NCBI GenBank assembly: GCA_004195635.1
Contig: PSPT01000008.1
Span: 1-64,000 of the forward strand
Reading direction: 5' to 3'
Length of the DNA stretch: 64,000 nucleotides
Origin: Methanobacteriota archaeon
Lineage (GTDB): Archaea; Thermoplasmatota; Poseidoniia; Poseidoniales; Poseidoniaceae
A program made the position numbers and the translations under genes. Shown here piece by piece: positions 16,611-25,753 of the stretch; the stretch's first letter is position 1; each line of letters opens with the position of its first letter. The notes under the pieces are model-generated. The model was not told the origin of the DNA and made no database searches. It saw only the letters and a program-made list of their open reading frames with translations.

Positions 16611-17672
16611 GTGAGACAATCTACTGCAAATCTTGTACAAAGGTGGAAGGATGAGGGGCCAGTTGACTTACCGGCGCTTTCTCAATGGCGAATTGATGAC
16701 GAGTGGCCTGAAAATTCATGGTTACCTCATGCTGAAGAGGCATTTGCCCAAAAGCAAAATGACCTTCTTGAAATCATCGTAGCCGAATTAACCGATGCGC
16801 AACTGGCAACACTCAATCTTACAAAACTACGCTTCGAAGGCAAAGCAGATGAGTTGCCGGAGGCTCTTGAAAATGCTTGGGCGGCTGCGAGTAATCCAAA
16901 ATCTCGTGACCTAGTTCTAGAAGGGCGCATACGTATGGAGCGAGGCCTTGTGAAGTTTGAAGCAGGAGATATTGAAGCTGCAAGAGACGACCTCGCATGG
17001 GCAGAAACTAGATTAAAGTCAGTGGCTAAAGCCAGCAGAGAGCATGATTTGTCCCTTCTCAACAAGGCTGCTTTTCACCTAATGATTGGTGAGGATTTGA
17101 TGGCATTACAAGTCTATGGAGATATTCCAAGAAACGGTGAACATGCACCTGAAACAGTTGCATTCTCTCGACTTGGAGCTAGCCGGATATTAGCAAATCA
17201 CGGTGACGTACCTGCGGCGATTCGCCATTCTTGGGTTTCTTTTAACCTCTCAAGGCAACAAAATATGAATGACATTATGTTACAGGCTGGCTCCACCTTT
17301 CTAATGCTAGCATCCGATTCAATGTATGATAATGCCGTCCCAATGGAGAAGCAAATTGAAGATGCTAAACCAAGAGGTACTGACCAACCTGCTGGGGAAC
17401 CAAGAGTCCTTCCAATAGAGGTAAGTGATGTGTTCAAAACTTGTGTTGAGTCTTGGGATGGCGATGTATCTGGACAGGACAGAGGCGATCTCCTCGGCTT
17501 ACTTTTTGCTGGCCATATGCTTGGGCGAGTAGGTGAAATTAATGGTATAATGACGAAACCAGATGAGGTTGAAGACATGATGCTTGTAGCAGCAGTGCTG
17601 CAAGTAATAGATCCTGAAAAGGCTGAATCATGGCAAAATAGGTTAAATCAACTTGCAAAAACCAGTGAGTGA
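16611..17672 (+). CDS. TPR-like helical protein, function unknown
   Basis: The 353-residue, largely alpha-helical protein has repeated helix pairs resembling tetratricopeptide repeats (for example RMERGLVKFEAGDIEAARDD and ETVAFSRLGASRILANHGDV). GTG 16611 is preferred because GAGAGG lies 9 nt upstream; GTG 16602 overlaps the DHH stop region. It is the last gene of the exosome cluster and has no enzyme motif. It could be a scaffold for proteins made from this operon. A hairpin follows its stop. Confidence 0.6.
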   Translation: MRQSTANLVQRWKDEGPVDLPALSQWRIDDEWPENSWLPHAEEAFAQKQNDLLEIIVAELTDAQLATLNLTKLRFEGKADELPEALENAWAAASNPKSRDLVLEGRIRMERGLVKFEAGDIEAARDDLAWAETRLKSVAKASREHDLSLLNKAAFHLMIGEDLMALQVYGDIPRNGEHAPETVAFSRLGASRILANHGDVPAAIRHSWVSFNLSRQQNMNDIMLQAGSTFLMLASDSMYDNAVPMEKQIEDAKPRGTDQPAGEPRVLPIEVSDVFKTCVESWDGDVSGQDRGDLLGLLFAGHMLGRVGEINGIMTKPDEVEDMMLVAAVLQVIDPEKAESWQNRLNQLAKTSE

Positions 17673-17680
17673 AAATCAAA

Positions 17681-17701
17681 AATATTTCCGCAATAAATAT
17701 T
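17681..17701. terminator. inverted repeat between convergent genes
   Basis: AATATTT (17681-17687) is perfectly complementary to AAATATT (17695-17701) around the 7-nt loop CCGCAAT. It lies just after the TPR gene stop (17672) and before the end of the convergent Nudix gene (17737). An AT-only stem is weak, so a terminator role is only suggested by position. Confidence 0.3.
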
Positions 17702-17736
17702 ACTATTTTGGCCACTTTCAACATCGCTCGCCGCAC

Positions 17737-18213
17737 CTATTCTAACGGAGTCCATTCGGCAGCCCATTTAGCCAATACGGTAATTTCGCTTGCATCCCAT
17801 GTGTACATTTCCGGCGACTCGGTATGCCATTTTGCTTCCACAACACCTGAATCATAAACTTTCCAAGATTCTGGTTCTGTATCTGGAGTATTTTGAGAAT
17901 TTTGTGTCCAATCCTTATTATCATCATTTGTTAGTTTCTTACCGAATAATTCCTCTGCAATTACCCAGCCAACCCAACCTTTTGGATAGAATTTCTTATT
18001 CCAGCAAATGAAACGGCCGCTAACACCTGTTTCCTCAAATAACTCACGGAACAAAGTCTGCATTGGAGTTTCATCGCTTTCACGAGTCCCTCCCGGCAGT
18101 TCCCATCCGCGGGTCTTATTTCTAACTAATAAAAAGCGACCACCTTCGCCTTCAGGTGTAACTGCTTCATCAGCAAGAGTGACCCAGGCTAATACAAATT
18201 CCGGCTCGGTCAT
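17737..18213 (-). CDS. Nudix hydrolase
   Basis: The complete Nudix box GGTRESDETPMQTLFREL, followed by FEETGV (about residues 41-64), matches Gx5Ex7REUXEEXGU. The protein is 158 residues. It should hydrolyse a nucleoside diphosphate linked to another moiety, with metal bound by the box glutamates. The substrate cannot be read from the sequence. The acidic, Asn-rich loop DDNKDWTQNSQNTPDTEPE is an insert. It lies downstream of a TPR-like gene on the same strand. Confidence 0.88.
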   Translation of the reverse strand: MTEPEFVLAWVTLADEAVTPEGEGGRFLLVRNKTRGWELPGGTRESDETPMQTLFRELFEETGVSGRFICWNKKFYPKGWVGWVIAEELFGKKLTNDDNKDWTQNSQNTPDTEPESWKVYDSGVVEAKWHTESPEMYTWDASEITVLAKWAAEWTPLE

Positions 18214-18258
18214 CCAATCTTCTCCAAATCTATATATCAGTTGGTGTATCGATATTAT

Positions 18259-19281
18259 TTACTCAAGTTCCAAGCCCCGGCGGGCTTTGTCTAGATATTC
18301 TTGAGCCCATTTTTCACCCAGCGTCAAGAGGCGGCGAGCGTAGAAGAACGCTGCGGCAAAATCTTTTGCCGCCAACAATTTTTCCATTTCAACAAGATCT
18401 GGATTAATTTTTTCCACGACCTTTTCTGCTGCTACCATAGATGAACCATGTTGACTCAGTTGGGCTGCTGTTGTTTTTGCCTCCAAAGTGGAAGCAAGTG
18501 ATTGCATTCGTTGTAAGAAATTGCTGCGAATGTTTGTGTCTGGTTCGGACCATTTTTTACCTTCAAGCCGTTTAATCAACCTCTCTCTAAAGGCATCACG
18601 AGTATCAAAATGAGGTCTTATTTGCTGGACATGATCATAGCAAAGCCAAGCCTCATCCCACTCCTTTCGCTTCTCATGGAGGAGGCCAAGATCCATCCAC
18701 AATTCATGGTTGCTTGGACGCTGAGCAAGTAAATGGTGAACTAATTCAATGAATAATTCTGCCCTACCAGATTTCAACACACGTTCAAGCCGTCGTCCAA
18801 AAATGATGTTCGCTCTTTGATCTGAAAAATCCAACCTTTTACAACGTTTGGCGAACTTTTCAAGTTCTCCTTCAGCACCATTACTTTTACAATGTTCCCA
18901 CCATTTATCGGGGTTTAATGGATCGGCGAGGAATGCTGCTGAAAGCAATTCATACCCCATCGTAAGCATATTTATTCCTTCCAACTGAACCAGTTGATCT
19001 GGGTCTCGACCAAGGATAGTAAAAACATCGTCGAGGACAGCAGCTAGCCCCTCTTTGTCCTCAAGGAGGACTTTCACATGTGCTAGGCAGGCCCAGTTGC
19101 GCTCGTCGGTAAAATCATGCAATACCGATTGACGAGCGTTCTGCTCAGCCCATTGTAAGTTTTCCAAATTGCGAGAGGGATCTTTTTTGGCTGACTTAAT
19201 GAAACGCTCGGCTTGTGAACGACAACGATTTCCAAGATTTCGCCTTGGATGTTGCAATTCACCTCCGCTATCACCCTGCAT
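18259..19281 (-). CDS. TPR-like repeat protein, function unknown
   Basis: The helical protein of about 340 residues contains a clear TPR unit, NHELWMDLGLLHEKRKEWDE, and several degenerate helix pairs. The N-terminal part (QAERFIKSAKKDPSRNLENL) also looks repeat-like. ATG 19281 is used; TTG 19287 is also in frame. No catalytic motif is seen. It is followed by the Nudix gene and preceded by the UbiD-family gene, all on the minus strand. Confidence 0.6.
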   Translation of the reverse strand: MQGDSGGELQHPRRNLGNRCRSQAERFIKSAKKDPSRNLENLQWAEQNARQSVLHDFTDERNWACLAHVKVLLEDKEGLAAVLDDVFTILGRDPDQLVQLEGINMLTMGYELLSAAFLADPLNPDKWWEHCKSNGAEGELEKFAKRCKRLDFSDQRANIIFGRRLERVLKSGRAELFIELVHHLLAQRPSNHELWMDLGLLHEKRKEWDEAWLCYDHVQQIRPHFDTRDAFRERLIKRLEGKKWSEPDTNIRSNFLQRMQSLASTLEAKTTAAQLSQHGSSMVAAEKVVEKINPDLVEMEKLLAAKDFAAAFFYARRLLTLGEKWAQEYLDKARRGLELE

Positions 19282-19350
19282 ATGCAATAGGAATTAGTCT
19301 CACATTATCCCTATTGCGGTATTTGGTGTCAGGGAATAATGAAGAAATTA

Positions 19351-20637
19351 TCAGACGGCAGTGTAAGGTGCCCTGTCAATACCTGGAGGCAAAGTCGCAT
19401 CATAGCCAATTTTTGCAGTAGTTCCATCAGGATTTCTTGAAGGGTCGAGGCTGGAACCCTTCTGATTGGAAGTAATTATAGTATCTTTATCGGGTTGCCA
19501 TCTCGTCATCATAGCCCACTCAACTTGGACACTGTTGCTCACATCTATGTCTGAATCTACAACAATTACCTGCTTCATCGAACGGTGTCCTGCTAATGCG
19601 GCTTCTATCGCTTTACGTCCATCTCCTTCCGCGACTGGATTAATAGAGACAACAGAAGATAGCCAACCACAACCACCTTCAGTTAGATATACATCAACGC
19701 AATCAACTACATTGTTTACTGCATTTTTGATAGTTGGGGCACGTGGAATTCCCATCAAAGTTTTGTGTTCAGCCTCGGCTGGAATTAAGCCGTGAAAAAT
19801 TGGTTCCACTCGGTGATGAATTTTATGCACTTCAATAACCGGCTCTTGGCGTACAATGTCAAGTGTTCCTGTAATATCTACATACGGCCCCTCATTATCA
19901 TCTTGTAGAGTGATTGATGCCTCCATTAGATATTCTGCATGTGCTGGCGCCAATATCCCATTGCTCAATCTTACTAATTCAAGCGGTGAACCATTAAGTT
20001 CTTGGTGGAGAGTTGCTGCAACGGTCATTTCATCAATCGGCTCGTCGAAAGACATTGCAGCTGAAAGTAAAACAGTTGGATCTGCACCATTGACAATTAC
20101 AATAGGGATAGTGTCTCCATTTTCTCGCGCCTTGTCAACCATGGTTCTCAAATGGCGAGGCACTAAACGGGCAACGGTGTGATTAGCATCGCGGATATAT
20201 TGGCGATGGAATGAAACATTACGCTGCCCATCGTATTCTGCAATTATTATGCTGGCTGACATATAATGTCCTCGATCATCGGGGTAATGCCATGGAATGG
20301 GTAACTTAGTTAGGTCAACTTTCTCCTGTCCGGATTTGAGAGCTAGCGATTTGGAAATATCTACTTCGGCAGGAGTTTGGCGATTGTTCATTGCATTGGC
20401 AAGAATGTCAATCAAGTCAGAGGAATTAATGCCGAAAGAATCTGATAAACGCTGACGTGTAAGTAGGTTCAATACAACTCTATGTCCGGGTGAACTTGGG
20501 ATGTTCTGAAAAACCATTTTACAATGATTATGCTGGGCCGATATTGACATAATTTCATTAATACACGAGGTGGAGTCACTGATAATCATCGCACCGGAGA
20601 TGTGGTCGCGGAACCCCATATGTAACCCGAGGAGCAT
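19351..20637 (-). CDS. UbiD-family decarboxylase, candidate AMPD of archaeal mevalonate pathway
   Basis: UbiD enzymes decarboxylate unsaturated acids with prenylated FMN. The prFMN-binding region is RNVSFHRQYIRDAN (compare NxGxYR in UbiD), and the later EGPYVDITGTLD matches the conserved EGPFGEFTG-type segment. At 428 residues it is shorter than E. coli UbiD (about 497) and near the archaeal trans-anhydromevalonate 5-phosphate decarboxylase. IPK and IDI-GGPPS lie 5-8 kb away, which fits that pathway. A second option is a menaquinone-pathway UbiD homolog, since MqnA/D/E are also encoded here. The UbiX partner is not in the window. Confidence 0.75.
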   Translation of the reverse strand: MLLGLHMGFRDHISGAMIISDSTSCINEIMSISAQHNHCKMVFQNIPSSPGHRVVLNLLTRQRLSDSFGINSSDLIDILANAMNNRQTPAEVDISKSLALKSGQEKVDLTKLPIPWHYPDDRGHYMSASIIIAEYDGQRNVSFHRQYIRDANHTVARLVPRHLRTMVDKARENGDTIPIVIVNGADPTVLLSAAMSFDEPIDEMTVAATLHQELNGSPLELVRLSNGILAPAHAEYLMEASITLQDDNEGPYVDITGTLDIVRQEPVIEVHKIHHRVEPIFHGLIPAEAEHKTLMGIPRAPTIKNAVNNVVDCVDVYLTEGGCGWLSSVVSINPVAEGDGRKAIEAALAGHRSMKQVIVVDSDIDVSNSVQVEWAMMTRWQPDKDTIITSNQKGSSLDPSRNPDGTTAKIGYDATLPPGIDRAPYTAV

Positions 20638-20917
20638 TCATGACTTCAATATCACCCCATTAAAATTCTTGAGAATTAGTGAGGGAAAAGAAGAGGGTTA
20701 TTTTCGATTGGAATTGGCTTTTAGGGGAGATGTGGTGCAATAATGAAGAGAAACGAGAGTGATAGTCGGAGTTTTTCAATCAAAAATATGTGCACTAATT
20801 TCTCACATAATTAGAGGTGCATTGCATATTACAACAGTCTTTGTAAGTGCCAAAGTTGCACCATACAGTCAAATAGGGGAGGTTGGTCGGCGGATTGCTC
20901 TTAGGAGGCTTGAATAT

Positions 20918-21346
20918 ATGGGCAGAGGACTCTTCGCAGGAAAGAAGATGAAAAATGACCGCCAAAAGTTTAGGTGGTCTGATCGTAGATATAAGAAGCG
21001 TATGCTCAAATCTCGAGAGAAACACGACCCTCTCGGTTCCTCAACACAAGCTAAAGGAATCGTTATTGAAAAGGTCGGTGTCGAAGCTAAACAGCCTAAC
21101 TCGGGAATTCGTAAAGCGGTAAAAATTTCATTGATTAAGAATGGAAACAAACTTACCGCTTTCGCACCAGGTGATGGTGCAATTAACTTCATTGATGAAC
21201 ACGATGAAGTTATGGTAGAAGGTATAGGTGGACGTATGGGACGTTCATACGGAGATATTCCTGGAGTCCGATACAAGGTTATTCAAGTCAATGGCGTAAG
21301 TCTTGATGAAATGGTTCGTGGCAGAAAGGAGAAGCCTGTCCGCTGA
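20918..21346 (+). CDS. rps12: ribosomal protein uS12
   Basis: This is the decoding-centre protein of the 30S subunit. ATG 20918 is chosen from the AGGAGG about 10 nt before it and the archaeal N-terminus [17 protein letters not shown]; the open frame continues upstream but without support. The conserved decoding loop is [13 protein letters not shown] and the C-terminal part has [18 protein letters not shown]. The length is 142 residues. It is followed 11 bp later by rps7, the str-operon order. The 280 bp before it contain no gene. Confidence 0.95.
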   Translation: MGRGLFAGKKMKNDRQKFRWSDRRYKKRMLKSREKHDPLGSSTQAKGIVIEKVGVEAKQPNSGIRKAVKISLIKNGNKLTAFAPGDGAINFIDEHDEVMVEGIGGRMGRSYGDIPGVRYKVIQVNGVSLDEMVRGRKEKPVR

Positions 21347-21357
21347 GGTGAATTATC

Positions 21358-21969
21358 ATGAGTGAAGAAAATGAAGAAGTTGATGATGAGCGCCCTATTG
21401 CCGGCATCGGCACACTTGTTTTCGGCAAGTGGGATGCTACCGAAATTGTCTGTTCAGACCCTGGACTCGCACCATACTTAAATCTCAAAACTGTTGGAAC
21501 TCCTCACTCCGGTGGCCGCCATGCAAATGCATGGTTTGGTAAAGCAAAATTATCCATTGTTGAGAGATTTATTAACGGCTTGATGCGATCTGGCAAGTAT
21601 ACTGGAAAGAAATTGGGTGCTGCTAAGGCTTTCGAAGCAGCGCTTGACCGTATCGGTGACCGTACAGGCGAAAACCCTCTGCAAACTTTCGTTAATGCAA
21701 TCGGTAACGCTGCACCTATGGAAGAAATCACTCGTATCCGCTACGGAGCAGTTAGCCAGCCAAAGGCGGTTGACTCTTCACCTTCTCGTCGTTTAGATGT
21801 TGCTCTTCGCCATTTGTGCAAAGGTAGCCAACAGGGCACTCACAAGACAAAGCGTTCACTTACTCAGTGTATCGTAAATGAATTGACTAAAGCCGCTGCT
21901 GGTGATGTTGCTTCATTTGCAATTGCAAAGAAGGAAGAAGTTGAGCGTATTGCAGCAAGTGCACGCTGA
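21358..21969 (+). CDS. rps7: ribosomal protein uS7
   Basis: This 30S head assembly protein contains the family region GRHANAWFGKAKLSIVERFI and AFEAALDRIGDRTGENPLQT, followed by the basic segment DSSPSRRLDVALRHLCKGS. It has 203 residues with the acidic N-terminal extension (MSEENEEVDDERPI) common in archaea. Two hairpins follow its stop. The usual downstream neighbour aEF-2 is separated from it here by a desaturase gene. Confidence 0.95.
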   Translation: MSEENEEVDDERPIAGIGTLVFGKWDATEIVCSDPGLAPYLNLKTVGTPHSGGRHANAWFGKAKLSIVERFINGLMRSGKYTGKKLGAAKAFEAALDRIGDRTGENPLQTFVNAIGNAAPMEEITRIRYGAVSQPKAVDSSPSRRLDVALRHLCKGSQQGTHKTKRSLTQCIVNELTKAAAGDVASFAIAKKEEVERIAASAR

Positions 21970-21986
21970 ACCAATACTTACGCCAA

Positions 21987-22019
21987 GCTCGCTCATGCGA
22001 GCATCAATTAATTATTGAT
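21987..22019 (+). terminator. tandem stem-loops after rps12-rps7
   Basis: The first stem is GCTCGC (21987-21992) with loop TCAT and GCGAGC (21997-22002), a perfect 6-bp GC-rich hairpin. It is followed at once by ATCAAT (22003-22008), loop TAATT and ATTGAT (22014-22019), then a T-rich run. Their place 18 bp after the rps7 stop suggests a terminator or an mRNA 3' end; this has not been shown. Confidence 0.45.
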
Positions 22020-22094
22020 ATCCTTTTAGGATTATAGATTATATTCGATTCATCAAGCCTGGTCGTTCAGATGATTACCCCGAACGTGTAGGGT

Positions 22095-23318
22095 TTGGCT
22101 ACATCAAGAAGTAAGGCTAAAAAGTATAATCAGTCGGGCGTGTCTATGATGAGTGCAACTAGCGAGGGGGCAAACCAATCCCTTGCTAATAAAAAAAGGA
22201 TAAATTGGCTCAATTCTATTTTCCTAATTGGTTCACCCGTTGTGGCTCCCATTGCTGGATATTGGCATGCCACTACATATGGCATTGGGTGGGCTGAGAT
22301 TCTAATCTTCTTCATCTGGTACTGGGCATGCGGACTCTCAATTACCGTAGGCTACCATCGCTTGTTTAGCCATAAAAGTCATGAAGCGTCTTCTGCATTA
22401 GTGTTTCTCTATGCAATTTTTGGCGCAGCCGCTTTTCAGAATTCAATCGTTGAATGGGCCAGTGACCATCGAAATCATCACAAATACACAGATCTCCAAA
22501 AGGACCCCTATAATGCGAAAAAGGGTTTTCTTTGGTCCCACATCCTTTGGATATTAGTAGATAATACAAGTGAACAAGATTTTACCAATGTTAAGGACTT
22601 ATCTTCTGTTCCAATTATTGCTTGGCAGCATAGGCATATTTTCAAGATTGGCATATTTGTAGGGATGATTATACCGGGTCTCATAGGTTTTGCATTCGGC
22701 GGAATTGGAGGCGGAATAGGTGGTTTTATTTGGGGCGGGTTTCTTAGAACAGTTTTTGTTCATCATGGTACTTTCCTTATTAATTCAGCATCCCATATCT
22801 GGGGGCGGCAACCATATTTACAAACAAACACAAGCCGCGACTCTTTTTGGCTGGCCTTTTTCACCTTTGGAGAAGGATACCATAACTTCCACCATGCTTT
22901 CCAAGCAGACTATCGCAATGGGCATCGCTGGTTCCACTTTGATCCTTCAAAATGGTGGATTTCCACTTTCAGTTTGTTTAAACTAAATAAGAAACTAAAG
23001 AGGGCACCACAGGGTTCAATCGCCGTCGCCAAGTTAGATGGGAGATTTGAGAGAATGAAAAGTCAAGTGATTAGAAATAATTCATCTGCAGATATTTCTG
23101 ACTTTGAGCTCAAAATGGCTGAGTGTAGAAAAAATCTCCGCCGAAAAATGCTCGAATTATCAAAGAAAAATGAAGAATACAAAAAATCAATTGCTGCTAA
23201 GAAGGCTGAACTCGGCCGGCAAATTACTGAAATAAAAGGGACTTTGGCGGACATCCGCGTAGAAATTTCTAAAATATTCAGCGAAATGAAAGTCACTTCA
23301 AAAACAACTTTGGGCTAA
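22095..23318 (+). CDS. acyl-lipid/acyl-CoA delta-9-type fatty acid desaturase
   Basis: This membrane di-iron desaturase has all three histidine boxes: HRLFSH (about residues 88-93), HRNHH (about 126-130) and HNFHH (about 263-267), with four hydrophobic helices between them. It introduces a cis double bond into a fatty acyl chain using oxygen. The C-terminal ~80 residues form a charged coiled coil (ELSKKNEEYKKSIAAKKAEL) not found in standard desaturases. The start TTG 22095 is uncertain; ATG 22146 is possible. It sits between rps7 and aEF-2, an unusual place, and suggests fatty-acid metabolism in the organism. Confidence 0.85.
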   Translation: MATSRSKAKKYNQSGVSMMSATSEGANQSLANKKRINWLNSIFLIGSPVVAPIAGYWHATTYGIGWAEILIFFIWYWACGLSITVGYHRLFSHKSHEASSALVFLYAIFGAAAFQNSIVEWASDHRNHHKYTDLQKDPYNAKKGFLWSHILWILVDNTSEQDFTNVKDLSSVPIIAWQHRHIFKIGIFVGMIIPGLIGFAFGGIGGGIGGFIWGGFLRTVFVHHGTFLINSASHIWGRQPYLQTNTSRDSFWLAFFTFGEGYHNFHHAFQADYRNGHRWFHFDPSKWWISTFSLFKLNKKLKRAPQGSIAVAKLDGRFERMKSQVIRNNSSADISDFELKMAECRKNLRRKMLELSKKNEEYKKSIAAKKAELGRQITEIKGTLADIRVEISKIFSEMKVTSKTTLG

Positions 23319-23387
23319 TCTATACTCTTTTCCGCCTATTTGAAAACGCAACACTGTAAGCACATGCTGAAAATATTGGCGGGTGCG

Positions 23388-23395
23388 TTTATTTA
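23388..23395 (+). promoter_or_regulatory. TATA-like element upstream of aEF-2
   Basis: TTTATTTA lies 38 bp before the aEF-2 ATG. A start site about 25 bp downstream would leave a leader of some 13 nt containing the ribosome-binding stretch GAAGGTGA. The placement fits an archaeal core promoter and supports ATG 23433 over upstream in-frame starts. Confidence 0.35.
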
Positions 23396-23432
23396 CCCCT
23401 TTCCGGTCGCCGCATTTACCGAAGGTGACCTT

Positions 23433-25640
23433 ATGGGACGCAAAGAAGATAACATTAAGCGAGCAACTGAAGTTATGCACATTTTACCACAGATTCGAAA
23501 TCTCTGTATTGCTGCCCACATTGATCACGGGAAGACTACTCTATCTGACAATTTGATTGCTGGTGCCGGGATGATGTCCGAGGAATTGGCTGGGAAAAGC
23601 CGCGTACTCGATTTCGATGAGCAGGAGAGTGCACGTGGAATTACAATTAATGCAGCCAGTGCTTCAATGGTTCACACTGTAGATGGTACTGATTACTTGA
23701 TTAATTTGATTGATACACCTGGTCACGTTGACTTTGGTGGAGATGTAACTCGTGCAATGCGCGCTGTTGACGGTTGTTTCATTCTTGCTTGTGCCGTAGA
23801 AGGCCCAATGCCACAAACTGAAACTGTTGTCCGCCAAGCATTGAAGGAGAAGGTTAAGCCAGTTCTTTTCATTAACAAGGTTGATCGACTTATCAATGAA
23901 TTACAAGTAACTCCCGAAGACATGATGGAGCGTTTCAAAGGTACAATCACTAAGGTTAACAAGTTAATTCGCCAATTCGCACCAGAAGAAAAGAAGAAAG
24001 AATGGCAAGTCAGTGTTGCTGATGGAACTGTAGCATTTGGTTCTGCTTACCACAACTGGGGTATTACCGTACCATATATGAAGAAATCAGGAATATCTTT
24101 CAAGGATATTTTTGAATATTGTCACAAAGAAGAACAAAGAGCACTTTCAAAGAAAGCACCCGTTCACGAAGTTCTTTTGGATATGGCAGTATCAAAGTTG
24201 CCAGGGCCAGTAGAAGCACAAGCTTACCGCATTCCAAATATTTGGAATGGAGACTTGGAGAGCGAACTCGGACAATCAATGATCAACTGTAATCCAGATG
24301 GTGAACTTGCAATGATGATTACCAAGATCTGGATGGATCCGCACGCAGGCGAGGTTGCAGTTGGTCGTATTTACTCAGGTTCAATCAACCACGGTCAATC
24401 TGTTTGGGCTATTGGCGCAAACAAGGCAGAGCGTGTTCAACAAGTTAGCATGATGGTCGGTGGAGACAGAATCGCTGTACCTTCTGTTGTTGCTGGAAAC
24501 ATCGCAGCAATTACTGGAATCCGTTCCGCCGCAGCAGGTGTAACAGTTACCTCAAATCCTGACATTGAACCCTTTGAACCAATTCGTCACTACTCAGAAC
24601 CCGTAGTTACCGTTGCAGTTGAACCACTGTCCATGAAGGACTTACCTAAGTTCATCGACGCTCTACGTTCTCTAGCAAAGTCAGATGCAAGTTTGCAAGT
24701 TACCACAAATCAAGAGACCGGCGAGGCTCTACTCGCTGGAATGGGGGAACTTCACTTGGAAATCACCACATACCGTATTGAGGAAGAACAGAACATTAAG
24801 GTGAAAGTAAGTGAACCAATTGTAGTTTACCGTGAATGCATTCAAGGAAACAACCGGGGCAATCCGTTTGAAGGGAAATCTCCTAACCGCCACAACAGAT
24901 TCTACGTTGAAGTTGAGAAATTACCTGATGATGTAGTTCTTGCACTTAGAAATGGCGACATCCATAATGGAAAGGTTCGACCAAAAGACGCAAAGGGTAT
25001 TGGAGACAAATTCTCTGAATACGGGATGGACAAGGACCTAATGCGCAAAATATATGCAATTAATGGCACAAATGTTCTTATTAACGATACCAAGGGTATT
25101 CAAGCACTTCACGAAACCCGTGAATTGATTATTGATGCTTTTGATGCAGTTTGCAAGGCAGGACCTCTAGTAGAAGAACCAGTTTCTGGAATCATGGTCC
25201 GTCTTGTTGATGCTAAACTCCACGAAGATGCTATCCATCGTGGACCAGCACAGACAATACCTGCGGTTAGAAATGCAATAAAGGGTGCAATGATACGCGC
25301 TCGTCCAGCAATTCTAGAACCAATGCAGAAATTATACGTTAGCGTACCAAACCAATGGTTGGGTGGCGTAACTCGTGAAGTTACTCAACGACGTGGTATT
25401 ATTGAAGACATGCCTTCTGAAGGAGAAGTAACTACTGTAATTGGAACTGTACCTGTGGCTGAATCTTTCGGTTTCTCCAATGACATTCGTGCTGCAAGTC
25501 AAGGACGTGCTATTTGGAACACAGAAAACTCTGGATTCGTTGAGTTGCCACGTGGACTTTACGAGAACGTAGCCGGAGGGATCCGATCTCGCAAGGGATT
25601 GAAGCCAGAAATACCTGGTGAAGCATACTATTCTGACTGA
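23433..25640 (+). CDS. fusA: translation elongation factor 2
   Basis: aEF-2 is the translocation GTPase. ATG 23433 (MGRKEDNIKRATEVMHIL) is supported by GGTGA just upstream and gives 735 residues, the usual archaeal length. GTPase motifs are AHIDHGKTT, DTPGH and NKVDR. Domain IV contains LHEDAIHRGPAQT, whose histidine is the diphthamide site. The Dph6 gene in this window would complete that modification. The following 113 bp to the convergent IDI-GGPPS gene hold no gene. Confidence 0.97.
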   Translation: MGRKEDNIKRATEVMHILPQIRNLCIAAHIDHGKTTLSDNLIAGAGMMSEELAGKSRVLDFDEQESARGITINAASASMVHTVDGTDYLINLIDTPGHVDFGGDVTRAMRAVDGCFILACAVEGPMPQTETVVRQALKEKVKPVLFINKVDRLINELQVTPEDMMERFKGTITKVNKLIRQFAPEEKKKEWQVSVADGTVAFGSAYHNWGITVPYMKKSGISFKDIFEYCHKEEQRALSKKAPVHEVLLDMAVSKLPGPVEAQAYRIPNIWNGDLESELGQSMINCNPDGELAMMITKIWMDPHAGEVAVGRIYSGSINHGQSVWAIGANKAERVQQVSMMVGGDRIAVPSVVAGNIAAITGIRSAAAGVTVTSNPDIEPFEPIRHYSEPVVTVAVEPLSMKDLPKFIDALRSLAKSDASLQVTTNQETGEALLAGMGELHLEITTYRIEEEQNIKVKVSEPIVVYRECIQGNNRGNPFEGKSPNRHNRFYVEVEKLPDDVVLALRNGDIHNGKVRPKDAKGIGDKFSEYGMDKDLMRKIYAINGTNVLINDTKGIQALHETRELIIDAFDAVCKAGPLVEEPVSGIMVRLVDAKLHEDAIHRGPAQTIPAVRNAIKGAMIRARPAILEPMQKLYVSVPNQWLGGVTREVTQRRGIIEDMPSEGEVTTVIGTVPVAESFGFSNDIRAASQGRAIWNTENSGFVELPRGLYENVAGGIRSRKGLKPEIPGEAYYSD

Positions 25641-25753
25641 GGATTTATACCACTATTTCTCAATAAGTATTGACCAGTTTCCTTCAAGGAATCATTAAAC
25701 TTGCTGAAAATTTACTTCAAGTCAATCTCAAGCAAATGTAGTCTCTGAGAAAA

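Noticed and set aside
20759-20917. 53-codon extension of uS12
   Set aside because: A strong ribosome binding site precedes ATG 20918, which gives the normal archaeal N-terminus.
25641-25753. Short TTCC/GGAA inverted repeat between aEF-2 and IDI-GGPPS
   Set aside because: The stem is only 4-5 bp and such repeats are expected by chance in this composition.
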